This document shows positions 1 through 12,800 of a stretch of 64,000 nucleotides of DNA, one piece after another; the stretch's first letter is position 1; the number at the start of each line of letters is the position of its first letter. The notes below the pieces were generated by a model. It was not told the DNA's origin, searched no databases, and saw nothing but the letters and a program-made list of their open reading frames with translations. The DNA is from Branchiostoma lanceolatum (Eukaryota; Chordata; Leptocardii; Amphioxiformes; Branchiostomatidae). The stretch is from assembly GCF_035083965.1 (NCBI RefSeq), contig NC_089731.1, forward strand, positions 6,857,501-6,921,500, in the 5' to 3' direction. The translations under genes and the position numbers were made by a program.

Positions 1-949
1 GTGTTCTATCGAATAAAACCACGTCATCGCGGATTCGGGAAGGTGGCTGTTCCACCAAGACGAAGTCCTCCCTGTGGAAAAGCCTTCCCCTGGGCGGGCG
101 AACCCATTCAGCTCCACCGGGTAGGGGGGCATGGGGTTGGGTCAGGGCCTTGCTGTGGCGGAATCCGTATCCAAAGTACAGGAGCAGACCTGTGAAACAA
201 TCATCAAATTAAAAGATAAGGTCAAGATGTGCCGAATAACCATCACGCTATGGTTATATCGAGTTTTCTGATAAGGAGCCTCAAATATTGGCTCCGTCCC
301 AGGAATGTTGCCAAAATTGGAGGTTCTATTTGGTTGGTTAGAGTGAAGAATTATTCGAAGTACTTCACTTGTTTCAAAAGGCTCGTGAGGCGTAACCAGG
401 AAAACTATTTGATCTGATATAAATTGTTCTTTGCACAGTAATTGGCGGTGCGGCAATGAGGCTTTGTCCAAACCTTTGGGTGTGATTTAAAATAGGATCG
501 GATAACAACTGAAATATGTTGTGCAAGAAGCATCAAGGGAGTGGTGTGGTAAAAGAATGTGGCCAAATCTTTCTGGAAAGAATAATCAGAAGACTACCTA
601 CCTATTCCGATCCATATGGCGCAGCGTGCCCAGGTTTTCCCGTCCAGGTGAACCACTAGCAGCACGTTCAGACACAGGGTCAGCGCCGGGAGGAACGGGA
701 TCAGGCGTAACTAGGGAAGGTGAACACAGGTTATAGGGTTAGAAATGGACGTATTGCCACGTCTTAAGTCGACCACTCATATATCTAAAACAAACGGTCT
801 ATTGCATTGATATCAATGTCTCGTGGTCTGTTGGTGTATTGATATAAGTGGATGATTTCAACTCCCCCACATAGTTCATAAAATGCAGCTGGAAAGCAAA
901 ATTGTGCTTGGGTTTGGATAGCCGTTTCCGAAACGATTTTGAACTTTTT
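1..949. other. Flanking non-coding DNA
   Basis: No exon with coding character and splice signals was found here. The stretch lies 3' of the minus-strand transporter and should include its 3' UTR. No clear polyadenylation signal was seen. Open frames are short and unlike known proteins. Confidence 0.4.
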
Positions 950-3100
950 TCAGATCAATGTAGAGCATGCATATTTATTCTCTTCTGTCTTTCTAATTCG
1001 ATTGTTGTCCACAATCTGGGTATATCTATACTTTTTTTTCATTGGCCTTACCCTGAAGGTCGGGATGTCCTCGTTCTGATGATGTGCGAAGATCACGGCC
1101 AGTATGGTTGCTATGGCAGCCAGCAGCAGCGTCAGCAGGAAGAACACCCACCAGTGTGACGTCACAGGTTCCCACTGCGCATGCTTGACCAGGACACTGC
1201 AGCCGACGAGCACGATAGTGAGGGCCAAAATGCACGTGGCGACCACGTGACCGGCGGGAAGGTTTTTGATACACTCTAAGTATCTTGACGTCGATCTGAG
1301 CTCGCCGACTCGTCTGAACCTGGGACCGAACTCGTTCACGAAGTCTTCCGACGTCACCCGAGGCGGTTCGGTGTCGTACGCATGCTCGTGCATCTGCTGC
1401 TGCACCCACTGGTACTGGATGTGCGGGATCTCGTGCGGTAACGGCGGCTGGTATCGCGAGATGATGGAGCACATCGGGAGGACGACGTACGACAGGAGCG
1501 ACCCCATGGACGCGAACTTCACCAGCGACTCCACGTCCAGCACCAAGGCCAGGAACGCCGCCACCCCGCCGAAAATCAGCGCGGCCACCACGGGGACCTG
1601 CGTCGTCCTGCTAACTTTTCCACAGAAGGAGAAGAAGAGTCCGTCAGCCGCCAGAGCGTACACGGTCCGCGACAGGGCGACTAGAATGGCCACCTGGGCA
1701 GCCATCATAGCCGATAGACACCCGACTGTCGTTAGGTACCACGCCCAGCGCCAGTTACGTCCGTGGCTCAGAAAAGCGCTAGGTAGCGGAGACGTTACAT
1801 CAATCGAATTCCATGGCACCAGCATCGTCAATATAACGGACACTCCTATGTATAACGGAAGTGCCGTCACCACTGTCATGATCAGGGATCCCGGAAGTGT
1901 CGTGTTAGCTTCGTGCGTCTCCTCGGCTGACGTCAGGACGACGGTGAGTCCCGTAAAGCAGCTGAAGGCAATGGCGGCGCCGGTGATCACGCCCTCCCAC
2001 CCGAACGGCGCGAACTCTGTCTCGGTCCAGTTTCCCAGGTGTGACGCGAACGCGCCAGCCACGATGACGCACACGATGACGACAAAGTTGATCGAGATGA
2101 AGATGGCGGAAATCCAAGTGGATATCTTAGCTCCTATGATGACGAACAGCACGGTTAACAACACCGCCCCGAACGCGCAGAAGTCAGGGAAGTCGGCTAA
2201 AGGTGTGAGGTCACCCCAGGTGGCCACGTGAGTCTTCAGGTAGACACTGATGGCGTGACCACACAATGCGTCCAGATGGGAACTCCAAGTACGACCCACG
2301 AACGCCAGAGCAACCGTCAGCTCCATCACAGTGTTCCAGCCAATCAGGAAGCCCCACAGTTCGCCTACCGTGACGTAGATGTACGTGTAGGCGGCACCGG
2401 CCAATGGGAGCCGCGCTGCGAACTCGGCTTGGCACAGACTGGTGAGGAAGGCTGCCAGGCCTCCCAGTGCGAAGGACACCAACACTGCCGGACCTACATG
2501 GACAGAAGAACAATGTCAACACCATGTTGGATTGCGAGTAATTGCTCCTTATTTCTAAGTTGCAGCTTAAAGTCCATAAGCCGCAACTTAAGGTTTTGAG
2601 ACATGGCTTGGCTGACAAGCTTGTGCCTTACAATTTTTCATTGTTCATGTGTGCAGCTTCGTCTATAAGCACTGGAGACTTTGAAGACTTATGACACGCT
2701 CTGAGATATCTATGTCCGAGTGTTGCCATGACTTTGCTTTGGTTGTAACGTCTCGAGTCGTCGAAAGAAAGAGGAGATTGTAGGTTGCCGTTTGGACGAA
2801 TTTAGTCACGGTCGACCTCGGTTGCATATTAAGACTGAGTTCAAATTGATGCACACAAGTTTGACACAGACCTGCGTGTTGCCTGGCTACCAGGCCCACC
2901 GTGATGTAGATGCCCGTACCGAGCACCGCCGCCAGCCCCAGGGCCATCAGGTCCCGGGCCTCCAGACATCTCCTCAGCGGGGACCGGAACGTGGAGGGCC
3001 CGATCAGCTTCCGCCGGAACACCGCCTCCCAGAGGGACGAGCGCGCCCGAGGGGGAGGGGTGTTAGCTCGGGGGTCGGACTCCTGCCGGAACGGTGGCAT
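950..3100 (-). CDS. Cationic amino acid transporter-like protein (SLC7/CAT subfamily), two exons
   Basis: Two exons, 3100-2872 and 2493-950, join in frame to 590 aa. The donor reads GCAG|GT and the acceptor TGTAG|GT, and the junction restores a Gly-Pro-Ala that continues TM2. The start ATG opens a polar N-terminus before the first membrane span. The first span carries the CAT-like LGTGIYITVGLVAR signature (about residues 61-74). The AEFAAR segment holds a Glu (about residue 100) equivalent to the essential CAT glutamate. Many hydrophobic spans follow, with a large hydrophilic loop near residues 420-470 and two more spans before a basic C-terminal tail. Length fits CAT proteins of about 600-650 aa and 14 spans. 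The family imports Arg/Lys/ornithine at the plasma membrane, although SLC7A4-like members lack proven transport. Which subtype this is cannot be read by eye. No neighbour suggests a specific role. Confidence 0.9.
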
Positions 3101-6037
3101 CGTGGATCACAGGTCTGCTACTGTTCTGGGAACACAATAAACATTTTTCAACTATTTATTCGACCGTTGTATACACAGGACAAACGTACCCTTTTACGTC
3201 ACAAGGAATTGCCAAATTTGTCAAATTGTACACATCTTATTCCATGCCCAAGGAGTTATTTGAAGCTACTGTGCATGTAACATGATCCCGACATAACCCA
3301 TTTATGGTCGCCCCGCCTTCTTTCCTTACCTGTATCTGAATCGAACACCACGCGAAGCGTTCAAAAGATGACTTAACTCATGTAACGTACAAGTGACACT
3401 GTAACGAGCATGGCAAAAAACAAATACAAGTATCCACACATGCTATATCTAGCTTGCCGATGTTGCACTACGACCATAAGGGGAAATATGTTTCTTCTGC
3501 TCGCAGCAGGGGTTCCATGACTCGGGTCACAGGTCCCTGTGTGGCGATATCGTCACAGTTTAACGGGCTGTGGCTGAACTGTAAGCCTGGTCACAGGCAG
3601 GCGGCCGGCTGGTATGGGGATGACGTGACCTCGGGTGGTAGCCTGGTCAATACATTGTGCAGGCCTAGCTAGTAGGCTTCTGGTAGGATGTTATAAAGGA
3701 AAGGAAACGATCGTCGAGGAAGCGTTTGCCTTTCCAGGTTGGTCAGATGTTTGGACACTCGACACTGTTGACGAAGGCTTTTTATGCACCAAGGTTTGTT
3801 CTCTTTCACTTGTCCTAGCTACTACATAGGAGTACGAGTTAGGTCCTTATAGCAGCCGGTCGGAAAGTTAGCGTATCCATTACAAACAATGCTCGCACCA
3901 CGCTTGATAAAGAGGTTAAACCTCTTTAGCCCTACTCCCAACAAAGTAGAAGCCATATGTGTTACAAAAACAGGAGAATGCAAGATCATCACGTATTTGT
4001 CTTTGACACTAATGCTTTCAGATTGATGTATCATATCTTTAACAGCAATGTTTTTACATATCCTTACGTTACAAACTAGCCCATGGTATCCCGACCGCTC
4101 CCTTCAGTGAGCGAGGCCCCGCCCCATGTCAGGTCCGTATCAGGTGTTCACTTTTGCGTTTACACAACTTTAGGATCGGTCACGCCTGAGCAGGTTCACT
4201 TGGCACGGATTCACCGCATGCAGGCCGTGAGTCGTGTAGGAGGGAGAGAACCGTGACTGTTCCTGCTGAAAGAACTGGGCTATTTACAAACATTTGGGCA
4301 GCCTGGAAAAACAAGCTCTGTGCAGTGTTATATATCTTAAAGTTCTGCTATCGTTTATAAAATGAAAGGGCAGTTTCGTGGGCCTACAAAACCATCATTT
4401 TAGATGAAGAGCATTCCTATTCGTGTAAACGTTAGTCGTGAATTTAAAGTAATACCTAGTATCGCTACGATGGGCTGAAAACAGCAATGATTTGACGCCA
4501 CAGGCTGAATCTTAAAGCATGAGAACTTTGTGTTACTTTGTCTTGGTAACTTTCAGTGTCGTAGGTGGCGACAAATTGTCCTGTAAAACTTTGTCAGGGC
4601 TTTGAAAGAGGTCTTTTTCGCGCCAAATTCCACAGAATCAGGACATGGTGCGTACTCAACTATAGTCTGTAAGGAAAGACTTATGTTTACCGTCGCGCAG
4701 ACTGCAGCACTGCTACTGTGTAACACCAACACCATGAACAGGCGCAGGCGTGGCGTCGCTAGAGTGGATACAAAGAGACCAAATTAACGTTGTTGTCTGG
4801 GCCTCGATCTACCTGTACCTCTCCGTCTTTATTTTTTGTACCACACAAGTGAAAGTGTTATCAACATGAAGTCTCGTCGTTTTTGTGTAAACAGATATGT
4901 ATTTAGACATATCAGTAATTACCGAAAGGTCAGTAATTCCCGTGTTTGGGCGCCTGGTAATCCTCCATCTCGGCTCTTACCGGGGTTGTTGTGAACACGC
5001 GAAGAGCCACTCACTAACAGCATGACGAAGGCGTGACGTAAATATTGTGCAAACTGTGGCCCGGCGTGTTCTGTACGTGTCGTTGCCTTCGTTCTCCAGA
5101 TCCTCTAAATCCATTTCGGAGGATCATAAACTGCAGAAATTCTGTCCCTTGCCAAGTTATGCATGGTTTATGATAATTATAAAGTAAAACGAAAGTTATG
5201 ATATCGGATATCAGTCACAACACGCTCGCCAAATCATAACGTCATCATCACTCTCAGGTTTGAATTACTGACGGACGTCAGAAGAATCACTCTAGGCTTC
5301 GACGAGCCAAAACATGACCCCTGACCGGACCAACTGAGTGTCCGTCGTCTTTATGGCCGATAAAGTGTGCCTGTAGTGAGTTTGCTAACTTTACTTTCCA
5401 GACGATGACTTACTTCACAAACATACTCCAATGTTATAACCCTGCCCTGAATCAACAAAACATGGAGACAGCTGTGAAGAAATCACGCAGCCTAATGTTC
5501 CGGGTTCTCAAGATTTTGATTCAATTTCGCCATCGCCTTGACTTGTACTATATTCGAGGCTATCAGGCTTCGCAATGAAGCACAGCGGAAAGAAAATGCC
5601 ATATTCCAACGAAACCTGAATTGACCCGTTTTGTGTGATCCGAGTCTCACCCCAGACAGAGATAAATAGACGCCCACACCTAGCTCAGTAGCACCCTGGG
5701 CTGGGCATAAACACTTCAGTGTTTACAATCCGCAGATTACAAAAGGATTCATTTCACGGCCCGAAAAATTATAGTTTACCTATTGGAATGATATTTGTTT
5801 TGTAACAACAAAGCTTTTAAGACGACGCTTTTTTTATGGACAATGACTAAAATATTCAAGAACCATGTCCATACATTAAACGCTGTGCGTAAATGAGTAA
5901 ATTTATTCAGTGATAAACTAAAAGGAAATCATTGTTTCGTAATAACCCGTGCAGCAATGTGATTTACGGAGCATTTTTACGGCTAGTATTTGACGTACGT
6001 AAGTTCAGTTACAATGACATGTAGCTTATAGGAATAC
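3101..6037. other. Intergenic, upstream of the transporter
   Basis: About 2.9 kb 5' of the transporter start. It should contain that gene's promoter and 5' UTR, but no convincing TATA box or exon was found. No conserved coding segment seen. Confidence 0.4.
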
Positions 6038-6246
6038 TAGCCTCCATAACAGACTTTCTGGGCCTTTCAGGGGGGGGGGGGGGCTTTTGCTGATGACTTC
6101 TTAATTTTTCGTTCTGGGTCGTTTGTGCAGGCAGCCCGTAACCATTAGGTCTAATGGCTACACAAACGACCCAGTACGAAAGGAAATCAGCAGCAAAAGG
6201 TGTATTAGAAGGACAGAAAGGCCCAGAGAGCATGCTATGGAGGCTA
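6038..6246. mobile_element. Non-autonomous DNA element (MITE), family B, copy 1
   Basis: Imperfect terminal inverted repeats: the left end reads TAGCCTCCATA then a TCTGGGCCTTTC block, and the right end mirrors it (GAAAGGCCCAGAGAGC then TATGGAGGCTA). An internal inverted pair (GGGTCGTTTGTG / CACAAACGACCC) lies around 6118-6174. A related copy lies at 44701-44860. No transposase coding is present. A long G run at 6069-6083 interrupts the left arm. Confidence 0.7.
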
Positions 6247-7564
6247 TATTAATACCAACACGAACTCGCGACATGCCTCGTCGAAGGAGCGAATGTTGAC
6301 ACGAGTTCTACGAATGGCCGGAGGCATTGTTAGCGGAGATACAGAACTTTGACTCTTCGCTATTTATGAAGGTTCTGTTCCGTACCCAATCCAAACATTT
6401 GCTTCGGCTTACAACGTGTCCTATCGACAGCAACCTGTGCTGTCTTTCTTAATTTATTCTCTTTGGGGATTCTACCATGAGTTGGCTTTTCGAATTAAGG
6501 AGTACAATTATGAGAAATTAAAATCAAACAGAAGGTTGAAAACAACACAGAGCAAAGCTGAACCGAGATTTTCGTGTTCCAAGGGATTAAATACTTAACT
6601 CTACACCTCTTCACAAGTATGTTTTCACTGAGCCATCCATGACTTCTAGGAAAAGTGTAGTTGGTTTACCAGATTCTACTTTTGAAGCTCACGCAATCCT
6701 AACACGCACAGCGTGCGTATTGTCTAGCTACACACCCTTGATTCACACTCCGTCGTGCTTGCATGCTAGGTAAAAGCAGGGGCGGGTTCCGTATGACAGA
6801 ATAACAGGTATGTGCAGAAAACTCCATGTTAAACTCACCTGTGCTACCTGTGTGCCTCCATATCCCTTCCTGAATATACAGGTGTTTGAAGGTGAAGTCC
6901 GACAGGTGTGAGGTACGGCAAGGACAGGTAGCTATAGAAGGCGTCAGACGTGACCGCCGTGACCGACTACTATACAGGTGACTGGCCAGGTCCTTCTCCT
7001 GTGCGCTGCGCACAAGTGTTTACCGACCTGCTCTAAATCAACAAAGCGACAACGAGACACCGGGGACCATTCCAAAACAACTTACATGGGGGAGGAGGGT
7101 TAAGGTTAGAGGGACAAAATCGTTAACTAACATTTGTAAATCCGGAAAAATGTGACTTGTCGCTTAAGATGTTTGATAAGATTGTGTAAAAAAAGTTTTA
7201 GATAAAGAACTTGCCACGACGCTTTCGCCCCTACCCGACATATGGTGTTGAGACAATCCTGACATGACGGCAAAGATTGGCTCACCATGAATATTTTTAC
7301 AATGTCAACAGTTTCCATGTGGCATTATCCATTTGTTTATGATGAGCTACCTTAGACTTCTCAAAATCTTTGCGAAATGAATTACAAGTCAATCATTGAA
7401 CTGAGAACTCTCTTTATTTCTACTCTTCGGCAATACTCAGTATGTTAATGATAAATCGTTAACAACGGGACAACTTTGCGTGAGTCACTCTTATTGTTGT
7501 TCAATACAACTTGATTCTCTTCAGCCTATTGCCTCAACGTTTCCTTCTCACAGCATTTCTTCAC

Positions 7565-7860
7565 GCTAAGCAATTAGCAATTGTAGCAAACCCCAACTTA
7601 CTAATAAGTAGATATAGCAATAGGCTCTGCTTTTACAAAAATATTCATAAAAATTTCCAGACGTTTTCTTTAGATTGCATATAACCAGGTGTTATCCTTC
7701 TCATAGACCAGTTTTTCTTCACACTTAGTAATTGGAAAGCAAAATAGATATTTACACACGGCTCCCACACAGATATATCAATAGCGGCTGCTCTTACCCC
7801 AAAAAATCATGAAAATTCTAAACTTTCTTTGGGTTGTCTAAAACCAAATGTTGAACCTCC
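7565..7860. repeat. Degenerate tandem duplication, unit about 161 bp
   Basis: Two diverged head-to-tail copies can be aligned by eye. The landmark GATATAGCAATAGG near 7611 corresponds to GATATATCAATAGC near 7772. Both are followed by a CTCTGCTTTTAC / CTGCTCTTACCC block, an A-rich stretch and a TTTCTTTAG/GGTTG block. It lies directly beside the LINE fragment. Confidence 0.55.
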
Positions 7861-8294
7861 CAGACTTACTTACTTGACTTATGTCGGGTGCCAGTCTCCC
7901 TCATCCGTCACCCGAACCACTGTAGCCGCCCAGAAGCTCCTGTCCTGTCTATGTATGTTAAGGGTGGTCTTCCTTGTCTTCTTTTCCCATGTGCTGGGGT
8001 CCATAACAATAAGTCCGAGACTATTTCCCTGTTGTTTCTAAGGCAGTGTCCGGCAAACCTTAAACGTCTGGCCCGTATCTTGTCTGACACTTTTGGGAGA
8101 CCAGCATAGAGTTCCTTGTTTGTCCAGTGCTGTTCCCATGTTATGTTGTGCACTCGTCTTAGCATCCTAGTATAACAGCCGTCAAGCTGTTTCTCTAGTT
8201 TAGGGGTGACCGTCCAAGCTTCGCAGCAGTACAGACATACACGTATGTTGTCGTCACTGTTGTTTGCCTGAACAATCGTAATGATTACCTCCAT
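7860..8294 (-). mobile_element. 5'-truncated non-LTR retrotransposon, C-terminal end of reverse transcriptase ORF
   Basis: The minus strand encodes a segment with the typical LINE C-terminal pattern CEAWTVTPKLEKQLDGCYTR, then MLRR, RARRLRFAGHCLRN, LLLW and a GRPPLTY motif. This occurs after the RT domain in RTE/L2-type elements. Upstream endonuclease and RT catalytic motifs are absent, so the copy is 5'-truncated. The frame breaks after GRPPLTYIDRTGAS. The 3' end runs into AAGTAAGTAAG, a short tandem tail of the kind these elements carry. The exact clade was not assigned. Confidence 0.75.
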
Positions 8295-9822
8295 ATACAG
8301 ATATAAAACTTACCACTTTTATAATTTCAATGTCTAATATTTCAAACAGAAGTGGCTGACAATGTCCTATTCTTTGGTGCTTTGAGTACTGCAGGTAATA
8401 CTGTAAAGTAGTTATTATAGTATCGGATGTATGGCACTGAGAATAACTCGGGTGAAAGTAGATATCAGTCAGAGAGAGGATAAAACCATTCAATCAATCC
8501 TTAGCTTTTTTTGCTTACTCTGCATAAGAATAAAAGACTAATCGCTTGGTGCACTGTCTGACATAAATGTTGTGATCTGTCCTCTAGATCCATATTGTTA
8601 GCTTTGCGTAACATATTTTAATTTATATAGATGCTAGTTAACGGAAACTAGTTTTATCTTTAGCATTGCCGGACCAGTAAAATACATTTTGAATTTTTAC
8701 CTCATCACAAACAAAATCAAAAGCTTTTATTTATCACTGTACCTTATGAAGCCTGAAATTCTTGGAAAACCCTTACTCGGCACACATTTCATATACACAC
8801 ATACTTAGCTCCCTTGGGTAAGTTGTTATGTGTATTAGGTCAATTATCCCTGGATGGACTATGTGCCTCTTAAAACAAACAGATTCTCCTACGTACGCAT
8901 ACCATAGTTATGGTACACAAAATGTTCCAGCTTTTCTAACCACTAAGAGCTTTTTTTCTTTGCCCTACTGTACCTCAACAATGCATGCAAGTGCGAATTT
9001 CGTGTTGCCTCTAACGTAACATGACCTATTTACGTGCAGAACCTATTTACGTCCGGTTTGGCTCATGTCCACATGTCGTGGTGTATTGTGCCAAAGCCTG
9101 TTCTCATGAGCAATAAAGAACATCATAAGTATGATCCTTAGCCATCTCTTTAATTTTTGCACAGTAAAACATAATGGCCATGCGTTTACCACGTGAACGC
9201 CACGTGCCGCGCATGTGGGGGAAATTTACAGATAAACATTGTTTTTTTCCATCGCGTTAAGCAAGTGGCCGGACAGACATAGTGATTTTACTATCATTTG
9301 TCTGCAGACTACTTTGGACAGTTACTGTGCATTTTTTTTCTGGTCTATGTTCTTCAAGCATAGCGCTAGAAGGGAAAAGATTCAGAAGTGGACGATAATG
9401 GGTTACCCTAGCACAATTCTTCATCATATACCTCATTATAAATACATGCTCGCACGGCGTTAAACAGGCGGAGAAAAACTTACAGACCATGCATTTTCTT
9501 TTTAGAAGAGCTGATATTTCTGCCCATGGGTTTGAAATTTGGCTCTGTTCGCGCGGTTTTAAGATAAATACGTTTTGAATAAATCGGACGTTAACTGGTC
9601 ACCTTACGTTATATTATTCATGCTAAATGCCTGTACCCCTTCAGTTTTCTAAAAAGGTTTTAAACATGTTGATATTCATTATCAAGGCAAATACCATCAC
9701 AATCCCAAAGTGTTTCTAATGAGTACAAGAAGCTTTACATATGTAACGTGTAATTGGTTTCAGAGTAATAGGCGTCGCCCCACTTATTTGGGTAAGCGGT
9801 CGTCCTCATCTTTAGTTGACAA
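8295..9822. other. Intergenic, no gene seen
   Basis: AT-rich sequence with only short open frames. A small direct repeat ACCTATTTACGT occurs twice near 9027-9055. The 3' UTR of the minus-strand lectin receptor should extend into the right-hand end. Confidence 0.35.
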
Positions 9823-12800
9823 CTACCCCACGTTTGACCGTGGACTCTGATTTGTAATCTGGTAGACCTCATTTGCCCAATTCCCACCTTCGCCGTCCGC
9901 ATTACAGCCTGTGGAAGGTCCGTACTTGAAGTAGGCGTTGTGGCCGTCAGCAGACCCGTGACACTGTCCACCATGTTGGACAGCAAACACGGTAAAACCA
10001 CGGGACAGTGCTACCTGGTAACACTTTTTGGTGGGGTTTTGACGGTAACCGTAGCTGCCATCCAGACGTGAATCTGTCCCCTCGAGTGTCGGAATGGCGC
10101 GGTTACCAGAGTCCCTCCAGCAACCAAGGCTAGTGTACTGACGGCGTGCGCTACCTGTAAGACGGAGAAGTTATTACTGTGATCTTCGAGTAGATCTTTC
10201 GCACTTGTTCTTTTAGGAGACCGAGATAGCTATAGGTTGCGTTTCTGAAGACGGTTTGAAAAACTGGTTGCTACCTATGTAAATGACATTAGATTATATA
10301 TGATGCACACTTAGCTGATATATAACATCAGTACATTCATCAAAAGATCACCATAATTAGTTGATTCACTCTTCCCATTATGAGTACTATGATGGGGCGG
10401 GTGATACACACGCATACCTGGTTTTAGCTGACAGATGAATGGCTTACGCCACTCGCAGTCTTTTTCACCCCAACAGGACTCGGACCCCCAGAATCCGGCA
10501 CAGCCACCGCGACTGTTCTTCGGTTTCGGTTCTTCAGGGCACCAGTTGGAATAGTTGGATGGCATCAGGGCTTCGCCGTCCTCAAATACCCACTGTCCAT
10601 CCCTGTCGGTGTCGGTCAGCCCAATCCAGCGACCCTGTACTGCTTTTTCAAGCTTGGGGAGAAAATTGTTGGTCTCACTGTCCTTCGGCATGGCCAACAT
10701 CCCTCCGTCTTCCGCACACGTCTCACTAGCCTCATCGCGCGTCTTCTCCTCCGCAAAGCTCTTGTAGCAAACGCCCTTGAAACGAATGTAGTCTCCTATT
10801 GGACAATCTGTAGAGAGAGGAGAAAGAGAAGTAAAATCCAAGCGGTGGAGTCGGTAGGGGTTACTTTGCAGCCTTAACAGCATTTCTAAGGCTTTCTCTT
10901 GTTGTGTCCGCCTTATGGGAGGAAAAGGTGAAGAACGAAAGAAGTACACTATAGGATTCGTTAGTTTGGACTCTTGCTGTGCCTAGTGGCACATTGGGGA
11001 GCAAGCTGTTTCAGTAGCTGGGTATATCTTTACAGGGAGGGGTTGTGAGCCCTTCCTCTTTAACGTGCTTGAAGAACCCCCTCGAACACGGGATCCCCAT
11101 TTTACGTCCCTTCCGAAATGAAAGATAGGTGCAGCCCCAATCGAGATGTCCCATGATTGAACCGGGGTCTCCCAGTTAGCAACTAACTGGAACCAGACGT
11201 TCAACTACACGACTGCTATCAGTTGAGCTATAGGGATCATCCCTGCACTACAGGATAGACCCACTACGTGTAACAGAAACGCGCGTAAAATATTGAGACT
11301 GCTCCGTATGCTTGAACTTACATCTGCTTGAAAATTAAAGGAGGAGTGGAATGTGATCATTACCAACCTTATTACGACTAACGAACAAGGCCTACCTCTC
11401 TTTGTCTTTTCAAAGCACCATTTTGTTCCAGGTGTTGAACTGTCATAGCAGCATCCTTGCTGACGACACTGATCGGCATTGATGCCTCCCCAGCCACACT
11501 CATACCGCATGTAGGGTTCCGCCTGACATTCATTGTCTGTGATAAATAAGAAAAAAAAACATAAAGTTTATATGACCTTATGCCCCTCATTTATCGACTT
11601 CTTATTTCTTTGGAAAAAAAGCAACTTGCCTCGTTGGATTAGTCTTTCAAGGCTGGCTAGATATAGAGGCAACAAGCTTAAGGTATCAAAATACATAGCC
11701 TACTTTTCATATAAACATCATATTCCATGGAAAAATATCTAGAACTAGATGATTTTAATTTACGCTCAGCAATTTGTAAAATTAGAATTAGTGCCCATCC
11801 TCTTGAAATAGAGAGAGGGCAGTACAAAAAGTTACCTGTGTGCGAAAGAACTTGTAAATACTGCATGTCAAACACGGTGGAAGACGAACACACATTTTAT
11901 TTCAAGTTGCCCGTTCTACGATCAAGAAAGAAATCCGCTGTTTAAAGAGGCCACCAAAGTCCATCCAAACTTCTCCATGTTTACAGAACAAAAGAAAACC
12001 ACTCTCCTGTTAACATCACAAAACCCACACATTACAGAAAAAGTGGGAGCATTCGTCTTCCATTGTCTCGAAAAAAGAAGTCTAACCCAAATAAGATAGA
12101 ATTTAGTGTACTAGTATTTGAACTAGAATAGTCACATGCTATATTGTTATTAATTGTCTGTCCGTCCTTCCATGTTTCATGTACTTGTAATTAGCCTACG
12201 GGCAAGAACTTGCGATAAACTTATTATTATTATAATCGTAAAATTCTCATAAAACATATAGAATTGCGATATCATAGATGCTTATATGATTTTCATTTCG
12301 CGATATTCATCTATACAAACGTTACGTATGTTTTTATCGTGAGATAGACGGTAAAGAAAATTGCAATCTTAAGTCAGTGAGTCAAACTATAGCGTACAAC
12401 AACTTTGAAACCTACTGGTACTGCAGCCTAGAACCTCCGTCCTCATACTGATCCAGTTATGCCAGGACTGAACCACGAAGCGCACATAACGGGCATCAAT
12501 GGGGTAGTCCAGTAGATTGGTTACAGGGGTGTTCATGTCGGAGTTGCCTGGAAAAACCTGGACAGTAAAAGGATAATTGAGATTAAGGTATTTTCTTGGT
12601 GGCGAGTTAATCCTAATATCTATAAGCATATAATTTTGGTAATACAGAGGAGATCTAGAGCCATGAAGAGCATAAAATGTACATTGGGGCGCTTTAAGGG
12701 GGATGTGACTGACATGTATACTGGACCATTATCTAACAACTAGCCTGGTATATATTCATTTCTAGCAAAAGAAAAGAAGGAGCATAACCGTTGGAGCGCG

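Noticed and set aside
1-195. GC-rich open frame at the window start
   Set aside because: Possible end of a repeat or exon cut by the window edge, but no splice site, motif or family could be assigned.
1266-2231. Long plus-strand open frame (321 codons)
   Set aside because: It is antisense to the GC-rich coding exon of the SLC7-type transporter and has no recognisable motif. The minus-strand frame has clear membrane spans and family motifs.
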